A stretch of DNA of 64,000 bases from Rahnella inusitata (GTDB taxonomy: Bacteria > Pseudomonadota > Gammaproteobacteria > Enterobacterales > Enterobacteriaceae): contig NZ_JYDE01000012.1 of NCBI RefSeq assembly GCF_003263515.1, forward strand, positions 1 to 64,000, written 5' to 3'. The position numbers were made by a program, and so were the translations under genes. The notes beneath the pieces are model-generated. The model was given only the letters and a program-made list of their open reading frames with translations, did no database searches and was not told the DNA's origin. This document shows, piece by piece, positions 50,191-60,871 of the stretch; positions within the stretch are counted from its first letter, which is position 1, and each line of letters opens with the position of its first letter.

Positions 50191-50334
50191 ACCGACACTC
50201 CCGTTGCTAATCTATTCATTCACAATCTATTTACTTTCATTCGAAAGTGATTTGACAGTGATCAACAAACCCTGCGCTTGCTGGCGTACAATCTGTGAAC
50301 TTTGCATTCGCTCACAGGTTTCAAGGAGAGAGTT
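50191..50334. promoter_or_regulatory. pflE / fsaA divergent promoter
   Basis: A 144-base divergent region. It contains CTATTCATTCAC (50212-50223), shared with the araD region; a perfect inverted repeat ACTTTC-N4-GAAAGT (50233-50248); and an FNR-like box TTGACAGTGATCAA (50252-50265, 9 of 10 positions). The FNR-like box is about 60-80 bases from both starts. AAGGAGAG before fsaA is the ribosome site. Confidence 0.6.
50252..50265. promoter_or_regulatory. FNR-like box in pflE/fsaA promoter
   Basis: TTGACAGTGATCAA matches TTGAT-N4-ATCAA except at one base. An anaerobic activator is expected for an oxygen-labile glycyl radical enzyme. Confidence 0.55.
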
Positions 50335-51000
50335 ATGGAGTTGTATCTCGATACTGCCGATGTCATTGCGGTTAAACGTCTTTCACGCATTTTGCCGTTG
50401 CAGGGTGTGACCACCAATCCGAGCATCGTGGCGAAAGAAGGGAAATCGCTGTGGGATGTGTTGCCTGCGCTGCGTGATGCCCTTGGCGGCACCGGAAAAT
50501 TATTTGCTCAGGTGATGGCATCCGACGCCGAACAGATGGTTGCTGAAGCGCTGTTGTTGTCGCAGCGGGTTTCTGGTCTGGTGGTAAAAATTCCGGTGAC
50601 CAGCGAAGGTTTGGCGGCGATTAAAAAGCTGAAAGGCATGAATATTCCGACCCTCGGCACCGCGGTTTATGGCGCAGGTCAGGGTTTATTATCGGCGCTG
50701 GCCGGTGCGGAATATGTTGCACCATACGTTAACCGTCTGGACGCGCAGGGCGGCGACGGCATTGCGATGGTGAAGGAATTACAGACGCTGCTCAGCCTGC
50801 ACGCGCCGCAGTCAAAAGTGCTGGCGGCGAGTTTCAGAACGCCACGTCAGGCGATCGATTGTCTGCTGGCAGGCTGCCAGTCGATCACCTTGCCGGTAGA
50901 GATTGCTGAACAGCTGCTTAACACGCCCGCCGTGCAGTCTGCGGTAGAGAAGTTCGATGCCGACTGGCGTCAGGCATTCGGCACGACCACGCTCAGCTGA
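50335..51000 (+). CDS. fsaA: Fructose-6-phosphate aldolase
   Basis: A transaldolase-like class I aldolase of 221 residues. The Schiff-base lysine is Lys85 ([10 protein letters not shown]), with the N-terminal YLDTAD and QGVTTNPS motifs. FSA cleaves fructose 6-phosphate, and more readily 1-deoxyfructose 6-phosphate, to glyceraldehyde 3-phosphate plus a C3 ketone. The ATG at 50335 with AAGGAGAG gives the E. coli-like start [10 protein letters not shown]; the longer upstream frame is not supported. It is divergent from pflE-pflF and shares a promoter region. Confidence 0.95.
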   Translation: MELYLDTADVIAVKRLSRILPLQGVTTNPSIVAKEGKSLWDVLPALRDALGGTGKLFAQVMASDAEQMVAEALLLSQRVSGLVVKIPVTSEGLAAIKKLKGMNIPTLGTAVYGAGQGLLSALAGAEYVAPYVNRLDAQGGDGIAMVKELQTLLSLHAPQSKVLAASFRTPRQAIDCLLAGCQSITLPVEIAEQLLNTPAVQSAVEKFDADWRQAFGTTTLS

Positions 51001-51032
51001 TCTTTCTTCGCTTCCCTTTTACATTTACCTCC

Positions 51033-51065
51033 ACCCGCACAGGCGACTGTTGCGGGTTTTTTGTT
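51033..51065 (+). terminator. fsaA terminator
   Basis: Stem ACCCGCA (51033-51039) / TGCGGGT (51051-51057) followed by TTTTTTG. Confidence 0.85.
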
Positions 51066-51164
51066 TCTGAGGGTTAAGAATTTTCGTACTAATAATCCTA
51101 AAATGTGATTTCGCGCCGAAATTAATTATTGACGCGATAAATTAATAAAACTCCTGATCTAAAA

Positions 51165-51184
51165 AATAGAAACATCGTTTCATT
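51165..51184. promoter_or_regulatory. KdgR-like operator upstream of kdgT
   Basis: AATAGAAACATCGTTTCATT contains the dyad GAAAC-N3-GTTTC in the A/T frame typical of KdgR boxes. It is 88 bases upstream of kdgT, a known KdgR target in pectinolytic and enteric bacteria. Confidence 0.6.
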
Positions 51185-51271
51185 TTATGATTGGCGTCAC
51201 TTTTATAAGCCTGAGGAATGGATAACGTAGCGGCATTCGGTAACACGTTACTTTTACATCAGGTGGAAAAT

Positions 51272-52267
51272 ATGCACATTAAACGAGCGATAGAAAAAAT
51301 CCCTGGCGGGATGATGTTAGTTCCTCTCTTCATCGGTGCGCTGTGCCATACGTTTGCCCCGGACTCAGGTAAATATTTCGGTTCATTCACTAACGGTCTG
51401 ATCACCGGCACCGTGCCGATTCTGGCGGTATGGTTCTTCTGCATGGGTGCGTCGATCAAACTGAGCGCGACCGGGACGGTGCTGCGTAAATCCGGCACGC
51501 TGGTGGTGACCAAAATTGCCGTGGCGTGGATTGTGGCGGCGGTGGCATCGCGCTTCATGCCGGAAAACGGCGTCGAGTTCGGCTTCTTTGCCGGGCTGTC
51601 AGTTCTGGCGCTGGTCGCGTCGATGGACATGACTAACGGCGGGCTGTACGCCTCGGTGATGCAACAATATGGCACCAAAGAAGAGGCGGGCGCTTTCGTG
51701 CTGATGTCTCTGGAATCCGGCCCGCTGATGACCATGATTATCCTCGGCACCGCCGGTATTGCCTCTTTCGAACCGCACGTTTTCGTCGGCGCGGTGCTGC
51801 CGTTCCTGATCGGTTTTGGCTTAGGGAATCTGGATCCTGAACTGCGTGAATTCTTCAGCAAAGCGGTACAAACGCTGATCCCGTTCTTCGCCTTTGCGCT
51901 CGGCAACACCATCAACCTGACGGTTATCGCACAAACCGGCCTGCTGGGTGTGTTGCTGGGCGTTTCAGTGATTATCCTGACCGGTATTCCGTTAATTCTG
52001 GCCGATAAATTCATCGGCGGCGGTGACGGTACGGCGGGTATTGCGGCTTCAAGCTCTGCGGGCGCTGCGGTCGCTACTCCGGTACTGATCGCCGAGATGG
52101 TGCCACAGTTTAAAGCGGTGGCTCCGGCAGCGACGGCACTGGTCGCCACATCGGTTATCGTCACCTCGATATTAGTTCCGATACTGACTGCGATGTGGTC
52201 ACGGAGAGTGAAAAACAAGGCAATCAAAGGGAAAGTCGCGATGGATGTGGTGGCGAATATTAAATGA
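51272..52267 (+). CDS. kdgT: 2-keto-3-deoxygluconate permease KdgT
   Basis: A proton symporter for 2-keto-3-deoxygluconate, an intermediate of pectin and hexuronate degradation. It has 331 residues and about ten membrane segments, matching KdgT from [20 protein letters not shown] onward. I chose the ATG at 51272, which follows AGGTGGAAA; the upstream 18 codons lack homology. kdgK and kdgA are not in the window, so the gene stands alone under its own KdgR-like box. Confidence 0.93.
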   Translation: MHIKRAIEKIPGGMMLVPLFIGALCHTFAPDSGKYFGSFTNGLITGTVPILAVWFFCMGASIKLSATGTVLRKSGTLVVTKIAVAWIVAAVASRFMPENGVEFGFFAGLSVLALVASMDMTNGGLYASVMQQYGTKEEAGAFVLMSLESGPLMTMIILGTAGIASFEPHVFVGAVLPFLIGFGLGNLDPELREFFSKAVQTLIPFFAFALGNTINLTVIAQTGLLGVLLGVSVIILTGIPLILADKFIGGGDGTAGIAASSSAGAAVATPVLIAEMVPQFKAVAPAATALVATSVIVTSILVPILTAMWSRRVKNKAIKGKVAMDVVANIK

Positions 52268-52275
52268 TTGTTTTA

Positions 52276-52319
52276 CAGGGGCTGCTGCGCATTACCTTCA
52301 CGCAGTGCCGCAGCCCCTG
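52276..52319. terminator. Strong stem-loop after kdgT
   Basis: Stem CAGGGGCTGC / GCAGCCCCTG with an inner TGCG / CGCA pairing. No T tract follows (GTCTTAAGG), so it could be a Rho-type or stabilising element rather than an intrinsic terminator. Confidence 0.5.
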
Positions 52320-52404
52320 GTCTTAAGGCCGCTGCGCTCAGCAAGATTTTTGGTCGCGCTGTATCACCTTTCTAAAGAAAAAAGCCGCCGATGCCCAGTC
52401 CGCA

Positions 52405-53997
52405 TCACAACCCCGGAGCCTTCCACATAGACGTCGTCAGATGCCTGTCCACCAGCCCCAGCTGGTCAGCATACACCGCCTGCCAGTTAGCCTTCTGCGC
52501 AAGATACAGTTCATGGTTTGCCGCCACAGGCTGATACTCCCGCTCCCAGCGCACCAGTGCTTCACCCGTTTCGGCGAGTGACGAATACACGCCCGCTGCG
52601 ACTCCCGCCGCAATCGCGCAGCCTAACGCCGTGGCTTCTTTCACTACCGGCACGTTGACCGGCACGCCGGTGACGTCACTCAAAATCTGACACCACAACT
52701 TGCCTTTCGAACCCCCGCCGGAGAACACCAGCGATTTGGCGCGAATGCCGGAGAAGCTGGCGATCATGTCCAGATTGCAGGCCGAAACGATGGCGGCGTT
52801 TTCTTCCAGCGCGCGGAACAGCGTCGGTTTGTTGCATTTTTCAGGGTCGATGGAGAGATTGATGAATGACGGTGCGGCGTGATACCAGTTTTTGAAATGC
52901 ATGGCGTCGGAGAACACTGGCGTAACGCCCCAGGAACCGACCGGTACGCGCGCGGCCATGTCTTCCAGCAGGCTGTAGGTATCGACGCCAAGTCGCTGAG
53001 CGAGGGTTTTCTCCTCGGTGCAGAACGCATCGCGGAACCAGCGCATGGTCAGGCCGGTGAAGAAACTAATGGATTCTGCCTGCGCCATACCGGGGATGAC
53101 GTGCGGATTGACGCGGATATTCATTTCAGGGTCAGTGATCGGCGCGGGCAGATTGACGATCTGCTGCCAGAAAGTGCCGCCGAGCACCGCCGTCTGTCCG
53201 GGGCGTACCAGCCCGAGGCCGAGCGTGCCGAGCTGGGCATCGCCGCCGCCCATGCCGACCGGCGTGCCGGCCCGCAGCCCGCAGCCCTCCGCCGCGCTGG
53301 CGGTGACGTATCCGAGACGCGTCCCGGTTTCTGCCACCGGCGAAAGCATGTCGGCGCGCAGACCGGCCATGTCCAGCAGCTCTGGCCGCCAGTTGCGCGT
53401 GGCCAAATCCAGCATGCCGGTGGTGCCCGCATTGGAAGGATCCACGGCCAGCTCGCCGCTGAGCTTATAGGCCAGCCAGTCACTGATCATCGTGACCGTC
53501 GCCGCCTGGCGGTAAATATCCGGGCGATGGTGCGCCAGCCACAGCAGGCGAGGCATGGCGCTCAGCGCCAGCGTCTGCCCTGAGCATTCATACACTTCGC
53601 GCTCAAACTGAAAATCATGGATTTCTTTCAGTTCAGAAACTTCACGGCTGGCGCGGGCATCGACGTTGGCGCAGGCCCAGATCGGTTCACCGGATTTGTC
53701 ATAAAGGACGATGCCTTCGCGCATGGAACAGGCGGCCACGGCGCGGATGGCGGAGGCGGGGAGGTGCGCTTCGTGCAGCGCCTGGCGGATGCACTGACAG
53801 GCCAGCTGCCAGTTTTTTTGCAGATCGAATTCCATCGAGCCGGGCACATCCGGCACGGCCAGATGGATCCACTCGGCCTGTCCGGCGGCGATTTGCTCGC
53901 CTTCGAGATTGAAAATCACCGCGCGGACGCTGCCGGTGCCGGCGTCCAGCGCCATTAAATAGCTACGATCGTCGTCAGAGTTCAGGGTTGAGGTCAT
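52405..53997 (-). CDS. lsrK: Autoinducer-2 kinase LsrK
   Basis: An FGGY-family kinase that phosphorylates internalised AI-2 (DPD) to phospho-AI-2, the inducer of the lsr system. The ATG at 53997 gives 530 residues, the E. coli length. ATPase motifs are [14 protein letters not shown] at the N-terminus and [16 protein letters not shown] near the C-terminus; the catalytic Asp region is [11 protein letters not shown]. It ends [11 protein letters not shown] like E. coli LsrK. It is 70 bases downstream of lsrR on the same strand. Confidence 0.96.
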   Translation of the reverse strand: MTSTLNSDDDRSYLMALDAGTGSVRAVIFNLEGEQIAAGQAEWIHLAVPDVPGSMEFDLQKNWQLACQCIRQALHEAHLPASAIRAVAACSMREGIVLYDKSGEPIWACANVDARASREVSELKEIHDFQFEREVYECSGQTLALSAMPRLLWLAHHRPDIYRQAATVTMISDWLAYKLSGELAVDPSNAGTTGMLDLATRNWRPELLDMAGLRADMLSPVAETGTRLGYVTASAAEGCGLRAGTPVGMGGGDAQLGTLGLGLVRPGQTAVLGGTFWQQIVNLPAPITDPEMNIRVNPHVIPGMAQAESISFFTGLTMRWFRDAFCTEEKTLAQRLGVDTYSLLEDMAARVPVGSWGVTPVFSDAMHFKNWYHAAPSFINLSIDPEKCNKPTLFRALEENAAIVSACNLDMIASFSGIRAKSLVFSGGGSKGKLWCQILSDVTGVPVNVPVVKEATALGCAIAAGVAAGVYSSLAETGEALVRWEREYQPVAANHELYLAQKANWQAVYADQLGLVDRHLTTSMWKAPGL

Positions 53998-54067
53998 CGC
54001 CAGTTTCTCTCGTGCCGGTTTATCGGGCACCTGTTACCTGACCGCCACACCCCATAAACCCTGCGGG

Positions 54068-55054
54068 TCAGCCGAGCAGCGCCAGCATGGCTCTTGCTGT
54101 GCTCTCTTCAGTAACCAGTGCGTTAATGCGTTTACCTTTCAGCGCCGCGACAATCGCCTCGGCTTTTTCGACGCCGCCCGCCACGCCGAGTACGGTCGGG
54201 ATACTGGCCAGTTCATCGGGCGCGACGGCGATGAGCTCATCGTGGATCGCCATATTTTCCGCCAGCTCGCCATTGCGCTGCATAAAGAATCCAAGAATGT
54301 CGCCGACCGCGCCCTTGCGGCCAAAGAGCAGTTGCTCACCTTCGCTGATGTAACCGGAGCGTAAAATCGTTGCTTCCTGTTTCTGATTCAGCGAACCGAT
54401 GCCGACCACTGCGATATCGGCGGCGCAGGCCGCGAGCATCACGTCGTGGACGTTACGCTCTTGTCGAAAAATCGCCGCGACGCTGGCCGAAGACGCACGC
54501 AACGGTGCCGGAATAATGCTCACACCACAGGCCGCGTCGAGCTGGCCGATGCCGGTCATGTAAGGCCCGACGCCGCCGGACAACGTGACCATGCGGATCT
54601 GCTGTGAAGAGATAAAACCGCTCAGGTGTTGAAGCGTACTCATCGCTGTTTCACCAAAACCTACCGCCAGCAGCTGTTCCGGTTTGAGCAACGTCATCAG
54701 CATATGCGCCGCGCCAACGCCCAGACGTGCGCTCAGCGAACCGTCGGCCAGCTGCGGCAGCACGCGGATCTGCTGTAAACCAAAACGTTCCAGCAGGGTG
54801 TTTTCCAGCGACAAACATCCCTCAAAACGCGAGTTGATTTGCACGCGGATCACGCCCGACTGACGGCCTTTCTCCAGCAGGCGCGATACTTTCAGCCGCG
54901 TCAGCCCGAGCCGTTCACCAATCTCATTCTGGGTCAGGCCGTCGTGGTAATAGAACCACGCGGTGCGCGCCAGCAGTTCCTCTTCACCCATGCTGAATTC
55001 CAGATGGTTAGTCAAATCGGACAGGTTCGTTTTCTTGCCATTCTCAGAAGTCAT
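54068..55054 (-). CDS. lsrR: lsr operon repressor LsrR
   Basis: A SorC/DeoR-family repressor of the lsr genes that is released by phospho-AI-2. It has 328 residues, with an N-terminal helix-turn-helix ([28 protein letters not shown]) and a sugar-phosphate binding domain ([41 protein letters not shown]). I chose the ATG at 55054. No strong ribosome site is seen; the GTG three codons upstream is an alternative. It is about ten residues longer at the N-terminus than E. coli LsrR. Confidence 0.95.
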   Translation of the reverse strand: MTSENGKKTNLSDLTNHLEFSMGEEELLARTAWFYYHDGLTQNEIGERLGLTRLKVSRLLEKGRQSGVIRVQINSRFEGCLSLENTLLERFGLQQIRVLPQLADGSLSARLGVGAAHMLMTLLKPEQLLAVGFGETAMSTLQHLSGFISSQQIRMVTLSGGVGPYMTGIGQLDAACGVSIIPAPLRASSASVAAIFRQERNVHDVMLAACAADIAVVGIGSLNQKQEATILRSGYISEGEQLLFGRKGAVGDILGFFMQRNGELAENMAIHDELIAVAPDELASIPTVLGVAGGVEKAEAIVAALKGKRINALVTEESTARAMLALLG

Positions 55055-55088
55055 AGTGAACACTTATCAAAATGTAGATCAATTGTTC

Positions 55089-55108
55089 GTTAACAAAATG
55101 TTGTTAAC
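55089..55108. promoter_or_regulatory. lsrR-proximal dyad, candidate LsrR operator
   Basis: A perfect inverted repeat GTTAACA-N6-TGTTAAC, 35 bases before the lsrR start. It resembles the A/T-rich TGAACA/TGTTCA type half-sites described for LsrR control. Confidence 0.5.
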
Positions 55109-55223
55109 TGTGATGTGTCTGGCAAATCCTGAATGATTGCCGCCTGAATCATATCGCAGAGTATATGAGTTGAACAAACTGTGATCGATGCAAAAGTTTT
55201 CCTGCCCGCCGCAGACTAGGTTT

Positions 55224-55258
55224 ATGAACATTGTTAAACAATAAATACATTTGTTCAT
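55224..55258. promoter_or_regulatory. lsrA-proximal dyad, candidate LsrR operator
   Basis: ATGAACA-N21-TGTTCAT with an inner TTGTT / AACAA pairing, 28 bases before the lsrA start. It probably covers the lsrA promoter. Confidence 0.5.
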
Positions 55259-55285
55259 TTAATGTATCCGGTCTGAGGGTGATGT

Positions 55286-56839
55286 ATGCAGCAGCCAGAA
55301 CAGGTCTTAGCCTCAACCACGTTGCTGTTACAGGTCAGCGGCCTCAGCAAAAGCTTTTCCGGCGTGGCGGTACTGAAAGATATCGGTTTCAGTCTGCACG
55401 CCGGGGAAGTTCACGCGCTGTTGGGTGGGAACGGGGCAGGGAAATCCACGCTGATGAAAATCATCGCCGGTGTAGAAACCGCTGACTGCGGCGAAATGCA
55501 GCTCGGCGGTGCACCGCTGTCGGGGCTAACACCGGCGAAAGCGCATCAGGCGGGCATTTATCTGGTGCCGCAGGAGCCGATGCTGTTTCCGAGCCTGACC
55601 GTACGTGAAAATATCCTGTTCCGTTTACCCGCCCGTCAGGCCAGCGAGAAAAAACTGATCGAAACGCTGACCGGCCTGGGCTGCAATCTTCCGCTCGGCG
55701 CGCTGGCTGGAACGCTGGAGGTGGCTGATCAGCAGCTGGTGGAAATCCTGCGCGGTCTGATGCGCGACGCACGTTTGTTGATCCTTGATGAACCGACCGC
55801 CTCCCTGACGCCCGCCGAATCCGCCCGCCTGTTTACGCAGGTTCGTCATCTCACCGCGAAAGGCGTCGGCGTGGTGTTTATCTCCCACAAGCTGCCGGAA
55901 ATCCGCGCGATTGCCGACCGGGTCAGCGTGATGCGCGACGGAAAAATTGCCCTCAGCGGCACGCTGGCTGAACTCGATAACGATGCGCTGATCCGCGCCA
56001 TCACGCCGCATACGCAGGACTTGGCGCTGCCCGCCGAACAAAAGCTGTGGCTGGATTTGCCTGGTCAACGGCGCAATGTCAAAGGGCGCGAACCGGTCTT
56101 GCAGGTAGAAAATCTCACCGGAGAAGGCTTCATCGATATTTCGTTTAGCGCCCGCGCCGGGGAAATCGTCGGGCTGGCAGGCGTTGTCGGGGCAGGTCGA
56201 ACCGAACTGGCAGAAACGCTGTACGGCCTGCGCGAGGCAAAAAGCGGTCAGGTGCGTCTGATGCAGCAGGACATCAGTGGGCTGAATACGTTGCAACGCC
56301 TGCAAAAGGGGCTGGTGTATCTGCCGGAGGACCGGCAGGCATCCGGCTTGTATCTCGATGCACCGCTAAGCTGGAATACCACCTCGCTGACCTTTAACCG
56401 TCAGAGCTGGTGGCTCAACCTCAAACGCGAAGCGGCGGTGCTCGAACGTTATCACCGCGCGCTGGGGATTAAGTACCGCGACGGTTCACAAACCGCCCGC
56501 ACGCTGTCCGGCGGCAATCAGCAGAAGCTGTTGATCGCCAAATGCCTGGAAGCGCAGCCTGCGGTGCTGATCGTCGATGAGCCGACGCGCGGCGTGGACG
56601 TCTCAGCCCGCGCCGATATCTATCAGCTGCTGCGCAACGTGGTTGAACAGAACGTCGCGGTGATCCTGATTTCTTCCGATCTGGATGAAATTGAGGCGCT
56701 GGCCGATCGCGTATTCGTCATGCATCAGGGCGAAATGAGCGGCGAATTGCAGGGCAGCGAGATAAACGTCAACAACATTATGCACATCGCTTTTGGTAAC
56801 CATCCCCAGACTGCCGCCACCGGAGGATCCTCATGCTAA
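55286..56839 (+). CDS. lsrA: Autoinducer-2 ABC importer ATPase LsrA
   Basis: An ATPase with two ABC domains of the sugar-importer type. It has 517 residues. Domain 1 has Walker [10 protein letters not shown] and Walker [13 protein letters not shown]; domain 2 has a degenerate first loop, the signature [13 protein letters not shown] and Walker [12 protein letters not shown]. It energises AI-2 uptake through LsrCD. Its end overlaps the lsrC start by 7 bases, so translation is probably coupled. Confidence 0.96.
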   Translation: MQQPEQVLASTTLLLQVSGLSKSFSGVAVLKDIGFSLHAGEVHALLGGNGAGKSTLMKIIAGVETADCGEMQLGGAPLSGLTPAKAHQAGIYLVPQEPMLFPSLTVRENILFRLPARQASEKKLIETLTGLGCNLPLGALAGTLEVADQQLVEILRGLMRDARLLILDEPTASLTPAESARLFTQVRHLTAKGVGVVFISHKLPEIRAIADRVSVMRDGKIALSGTLAELDNDALIRAITPHTQDLALPAEQKLWLDLPGQRRNVKGREPVLQVENLTGEGFIDISFSARAGEIVGLAGVVGAGRTELAETLYGLREAKSGQVRLMQQDISGLNTLQRLQKGLVYLPEDRQASGLYLDAPLSWNTTSLTFNRQSWWLNLKREAAVLERYHRALGIKYRDGSQTARTLSGGNQQKLLIAKCLEAQPAVLIVDEPTRGVDVSARADIYQLLRNVVEQNVAVILISSDLDEIEALADRVFVMHQGEMSGELQGSEINVNNIMHIAFGNHPQTAATGGSSC

Positions 56840-57909
56840 AGCGGATACAAAACAACCGTGAACTGACCGCGCTGATGGCCATTATCGCGCTGTTTGCGTT
56901 GCTCGGCGTGATGGACCGGCAGTCGTTCAGCTTCCAGACGCTGAGCATGATTTTCGGCAGCGCGCAGATCCTGATGCTGCTGGCGATGGGCGCGACGCTG
57001 GTCATGTTGACCCGCAATATTGACGTATCAGTAGGCTCGATCACCGGCTTGTGCGCTGTCACGCTTGGCGTGTTGCTTAACGGCGGTATGAATCTGGCGC
57101 TGGCCTGCGTCATCACGCTGGGGACCGGGCTGCTGGCCGGATTGTTCAACGGCGTACTGGTCGCGTGGTTACGCATTCCGGCGATAGTCGCGACGCTCGG
57201 TACGCTCGGGTTATATCGCGGGCTGATGCTGCTGATGACCGGCGGCAAATGGATTGAAGGTTTACCGGCGGGGCTGAAATCGTTGTCCGAGCCGGTATTC
57301 CTCGGCATTTCTGCGCTGGGCTGGGGAGTTATCGTACTGCTGGGCGCGATGTTGTGGATGCTCAGCCGCACCGCGTTTGGCCGCAGTTTCTACGCCGTCG
57401 GCGACAACTTACAGGGCGCGCGGCAGCTTGGCGTGGCGGTTAACCGCGTGCGCATTCTGGCATTTGGCATTAACGGCATGATGGCGGCGATCGCCGGTAT
57501 CGTCTTCGCCGCGCAAATCGGCTTTGTGCCCAATCAGACCGGCAGCGGGCTGGAAATGAAAGCCATCGCCGCCTGCGTGCTGGGCGGGATCAGCCTGCTC
57601 GGCGGCACCGGTTCGATTCTCGGTGCGGTGCTCGGCGCGTATTTCCTCACCCAAATCGACAGCGTGCTGGTGCTGCTCAGGCTGCCCGCCTGGTGGAACG
57701 ATTTTATCGCCGGACTGGTGTTGCTGGCGGTGCTGGTATTCGACGGCAGGTTGCGGCAGGCGTTACAGAAAAACCTGCGCCGCCAGAAATACGCCCGCTT
57801 CCTCTCTGCCAGTCAGCCCGAACAGAAAAAGCCTGCTGAGCGTAAACCCGGTCAGCAAAAGCATCTCACACGCCGGTTAAGCACCGGCAAAAAAGGCGGG
57901 GTGGCGTGA
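56833..57909 (+). CDS. lsrC: Autoinducer-2 importer permease LsrC
   Basis: A BPD_transp_2-type permease of 358 residues with eight to ten membrane helices. [16 protein letters not shown] and [12 protein letters not shown] are typical of the family. A charged tail of about 40 residues after the last helix ([12 protein letters not shown]..., rich in Lys/Gln/Arg) makes it longer than E. coli LsrC. It forms a heterodimeric pore with LsrD. Confidence 0.95.
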   Translation: MLKRIQNNRELTALMAIIALFALLGVMDRQSFSFQTLSMIFGSAQILMLLAMGATLVMLTRNIDVSVGSITGLCAVTLGVLLNGGMNLALACVITLGTGLLAGLFNGVLVAWLRIPAIVATLGTLGLYRGLMLLMTGGKWIEGLPAGLKSLSEPVFLGISALGWGVIVLLGAMLWMLSRTAFGRSFYAVGDNLQGARQLGVAVNRVRILAFGINGMMAAIAGIVFAAQIGFVPNQTGSGLEMKAIAACVLGGISLLGGTGSILGAVLGAYFLTQIDSVLVLLRLPAWWNDFIAGLVLLAVLVFDGRLRQALQKNLRRQKYARFLSASQPEQKKPAERKPGQQKHLTRRLSTGKKGGVA

Positions 57910-58931
57910 TGAAAATTCTTCAACAGTATGGCTGGGAGGCGGCGCTGCTGGCGTTGCTGATACTGGAGATTCTGCTGTTTGGCTTCGTAAATCCAAGAAT
58001 GCTCGATGCCAATACGCTGCTGTTCAGCACCAGTGATTTCATCACTATCGGCATTGTGGCACTGCCGCTGACGCTGGTGATTGTCAGCGGTGGGATCGAC
58101 ATTTCCTTCGGCTCAACCATCGGCCTGTGCGCCATAGCACTCGGCGTCTTGTGTCAGGCCGGTGTGCCGCTGGCGCTGGCGATAGCTCTCACGCTGGCAC
58201 TCGGCGCCGCCTGCGGTTTACTCAACGCGGCGCTGATCCTCTATACCGGCGTCAATCCGCTGGTGATAACGCTCGGCACGCTGTACCTGTTCGGTGGCAG
58301 CGCCTTGCTGCTCTCCGGGCTGGCGGGCGCGACCGGCTTTGAAGGCATCGGTAATTTCCCGGATGCCTTCACCAATTTTGCCAATCAGGTGGTGCTCGGC
58401 CTGCCGATGCCGCTGTTGATTTTCCTCGCCGCCACGCTGTTTTTCTGGCTGCTGATGCACCGCAGTCGCACCGGGCGCAACGTGTTTCTCATCGGCCAGA
58501 ACGCCCGTGTGGCGCGCTACGGTGCGCTGCCGGTCAGCCGGACAGTCTTTGCGTTGTACGGCATGACCGGGCTGGCGTCGGCGGTAGCGGCAATCCTGAT
58601 GACCTCTTATTTCGGCTCGGCGCGTTCCGATCTCGGCAATGCGCTGCTGATGCCTGCGATCACTGCCGTGGTGCTCGGTGGCGCGAATATCTACGGCGGT
58701 TCGGGTTCCATTCTCGGCACGGCGCTGGCGACGCTGCTGATCGGCTACTTACAACAGGGCCTGCAGATGGTCGGCGTTTCCAGTCAGGTTTCCAGCGCGC
58801 TGTCCGGTGCGCTGCTGATTCTGGTGGTAATTGGCCGCTCTGCCAGCCTTAACCGGGGTCTTATCCGCAGTGTTTTCCAGCGTTACCGCCAGCGCTGGTC
58901 TGCGTCTTCTCCTTCTTTATTATCCAAATGA
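57909..58931 (+). CDS. lsrD: Autoinducer-2 importer permease LsrD
   Basis: The second permease, 340 residues. It is collinear with E. coli LsrD ([61 protein letters not shown]). I chose the ATG at 57909, which shares one base with the lsrC stop (TGATG); a GTG one codon upstream is possible. Confidence 0.95.
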   Translation: MKILQQYGWEAALLALLILEILLFGFVNPRMLDANTLLFSTSDFITIGIVALPLTLVIVSGGIDISFGSTIGLCAIALGVLCQAGVPLALAIALTLALGAACGLLNAALILYTGVNPLVITLGTLYLFGGSALLLSGLAGATGFEGIGNFPDAFTNFANQVVLGLPMPLLIFLAATLFFWLLMHRSRTGRNVFLIGQNARVARYGALPVSRTVFALYGMTGLASAVAAILMTSYFGSARSDLGNALLMPAITAVVLGGANIYGGSGSILGTALATLLIGYLQQGLQMVGVSSQVSSALSGALLILVVIGRSASLNRGLIRSVFQRYRQRWSASSPSLLSK

Positions 58932-58944
58932 ACCGGGGTGCAAG

Positions 58945-59961
58945 ATGAAAACGAAAATGCTGAAAACCATGCTGATCGCCAGTGCCGTCAGCCTCGCCTG
59001 CCTGAGTGCGCAGGCTGCTGAACGCATCGCCTTTATTCCAAAACTGGTCGGCGTCGGATACTTCACCAGCGGCGGCAACGGGGCGACGGCGGCGGGCAAA
59101 GCGTTGGGCGTCGATGTTACCTACGACGGCCCGACCGAACCGAGCGTGTCCGGTCAGGTGCAGATGATCAATAACTTCGTCAATCAGGGCTACAACGCGA
59201 TTGTCGTTGCAGCCGTTTCACCGGACGGCCTTTGTCCGGCACTGAAACGGGCCATGCAGCGCGGCGTGAAAGTGCTGACCTGGGATTCCGATACCAAGCC
59301 GGAGTGCCGCTCGATTTACATCAATCAGGGCACGCCGCAGCAGCTCGGCTCGATGCTGGTGGATATGACCGCCAGTCAGGTTAAAAAAGAGAAAGCCAAA
59401 GTCGCATTCTTCTATTCCAGCCCGACAGTGACGGATCAGAACCAGTGGGTAAAAGAGGCGAAATCTAAAATCGCCAAAGAGCATCCGGGATGGGAAATTG
59501 TGACCACGCAGTACGGCTATAACGACGCCACCAAATCCCTGCAAACCGCCGAAGGGATCCTGAAATCTTATGGCGACCTGGATGCGATTATCGCGCCGGA
59601 CGCCAACGCTTTACCGGCAGCGGCGCAGGCGGCGGAAAACCTCAAACGTAAAGACGTGACCATTGTCGGCTTCAGCACGCCAAACGTGATGCGGCCTTAC
59701 GTCGAGCGCGGCACGGTCAAACAGTTCGGCCTGTGGGACGTCGTCAGTCAGGGCAAGATTTCGGTATATGTCGCCGATCAGTTATTGAAAAAAGGTGACC
59801 TGAACGTGGGTGACAAACTGGATGTGCCGGACGTCGGGACGGTTGAAGTGGTACCGAACAGCATGCAGGGCTACCAGTACGAGGCCAAAGGTAACGGCAT
59901 TGTTCTGCTGCCGGAACGCGTGGTCTTCACCAAAGACAACATCGGTAAATACGATTTCTGA
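58945..59961 (+). CDS. lsrB: Autoinducer-2-binding protein LsrB
   Basis: The periplasmic AI-2 receptor, 338 residues. A Sec signal peptide of 24 residues ends AQA before [12 protein letters not shown]. Ligand-site segments match E. coli Lsr[21 protein letters not shown] and [12 protein letters not shown], so the canonical R-THMF-binding set appears intact. The ATG at 58945 is 13 bases after lsrD; the longer frame overlapping lsrD is not the real start. Confidence 0.96.
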   Translation: MKTKMLKTMLIASAVSLACLSAQAAERIAFIPKLVGVGYFTSGGNGATAAGKALGVDVTYDGPTEPSVSGQVQMINNFVNQGYNAIVVAAVSPDGLCPALKRAMQRGVKVLTWDSDTKPECRSIYINQGTPQQLGSMLVDMTASQVKKEKAKVAFFYSSPTVTDQNQWVKEAKSKIAKEHPGWEIVTTQYGYNDATKSLQTAEGILKSYGDLDAIIAPDANALPAAAQAAENLKRKDVTIVGFSTPNVMRPYVERGTVKQFGLWDVVSQGKISVYVADQLLKKGDLNVGDKLDVPDVGTVEVVPNSMQGYQYEAKGNGIVLLPERVVFTKDNIGKYDF

Positions 59962-59992
59962 CGATAACGGTTTTCGATAAAGGAGACACAAA

Positions 59993-60868
59993 ATGGCAGA
60001 TTTGGACGATATCAGAGATGGCAAGAATTTCGGCATCGGCACGCCGCAGGAGAACCGGGCCTTTTTCCTCAAGGGCAGCGGCCAGCTGGACTGGGGGATG
60101 CAATCGCGTCTGGCAAGGATCTTCAATCCGGAGTCAGGCCGTACGGTGATGCTGGCCTTCGATCACGGCTATTTTCAGGGGCCGACCACCGGCCTTGAGC
60201 GCATCGACATCAATATTGCGCCGCTGTTTGCCCACACCGACGTGCTGATGTGTACCCGTGGCGTGCTGCGCAGCGTGGTGCCCGCGGCGGTCAATAAGCC
60301 GGTGGTGATGCGTGCCTCAGGCGGCAACTCAATCCTGACTGAGCTTTCCAATGAAACGGTGGCGGTCGCCATTGAAGACGCGCTGCGTCTGAACGTCGCG
60401 GCAATGGCGGCGCAGGTGTATATCGGCAGCGAATACGAACACCAGTCGATTAAAAACATTATTCAGCTGGTCGATCAGGGGATGCGCTACGGCATGCCGA
60501 CCATGGCGGTGACGGGCGTCGGCAAAGACATGGCGCGCGATCAACGGTATTTCTCACTGGCCACGCGCATCGCCGCCGAGATGGGGGCGAACATCATCAA
60601 AACGTATTTTGTGGATGAAGGTTTCGAACGCATCGCCGCCGGCTGTCCGGTGCCGATCGTTATCGCCGGGGGCAAAAAACTGCCCGAACGCGAGGCGCTG
60701 GAAATGTGTTTTAAAGCGCTCGATCAGGGCGCATCGGGCGTCGATATGGGACGCAACATCTTCCAGTCGGAGTCGCCGGTCGCGATGCTCCATGCGGTTA
60801 AAGCCGTGGTGCATGAAAATGCCAGCGTGGCGCATGCCTACGAACTGTTTCTGAGCGAGAAGGGGTAA
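59993..60868 (+). CDS. lsrF: LsrF, phospho-AI-2 thiolase
   Basis: A class I aldolase-like enzyme (291 residues) that transfers an acetyl group from 3-hydroxy-2,4-pentanedione 5-phosphate to CoA. The TIM-barrel motifs include [24 protein letters not shown], and the Schiff-base lysine region [21 protein letters not shown] precedes the ATG. It follows lsrB by 31 bases. Confidence 0.96.
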   Translation: MADLDDIRDGKNFGIGTPQENRAFFLKGSGQLDWGMQSRLARIFNPESGRTVMLAFDHGYFQGPTTGLERIDINIAPLFAHTDVLMCTRGVLRSVVPAAVNKPVVMRASGGNSILTELSNETVAVAIEDALRLNVAAMAAQVYIGSEYEHQSIKNIIQLVDQGMRYGMPTMAVTGVGKDMARDQRYFSLATRIAAEMGANIIKTYFVDEGFERIAAGCPVPIVIAGGKKLPEREALEMCFKALDQGASGVDMGRNIFQSESPVAMLHAVKAVVHENASVAHAYELFLSEKG

Positions 60869-60871
60869 ATC

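Noticed and set aside
58831..58944. Extended lsrB start inside lsrD
   Set aside because: The extra residues precede an obvious signal peptide beginning [10 protein letters not shown] and overlap lsrD in another frame.
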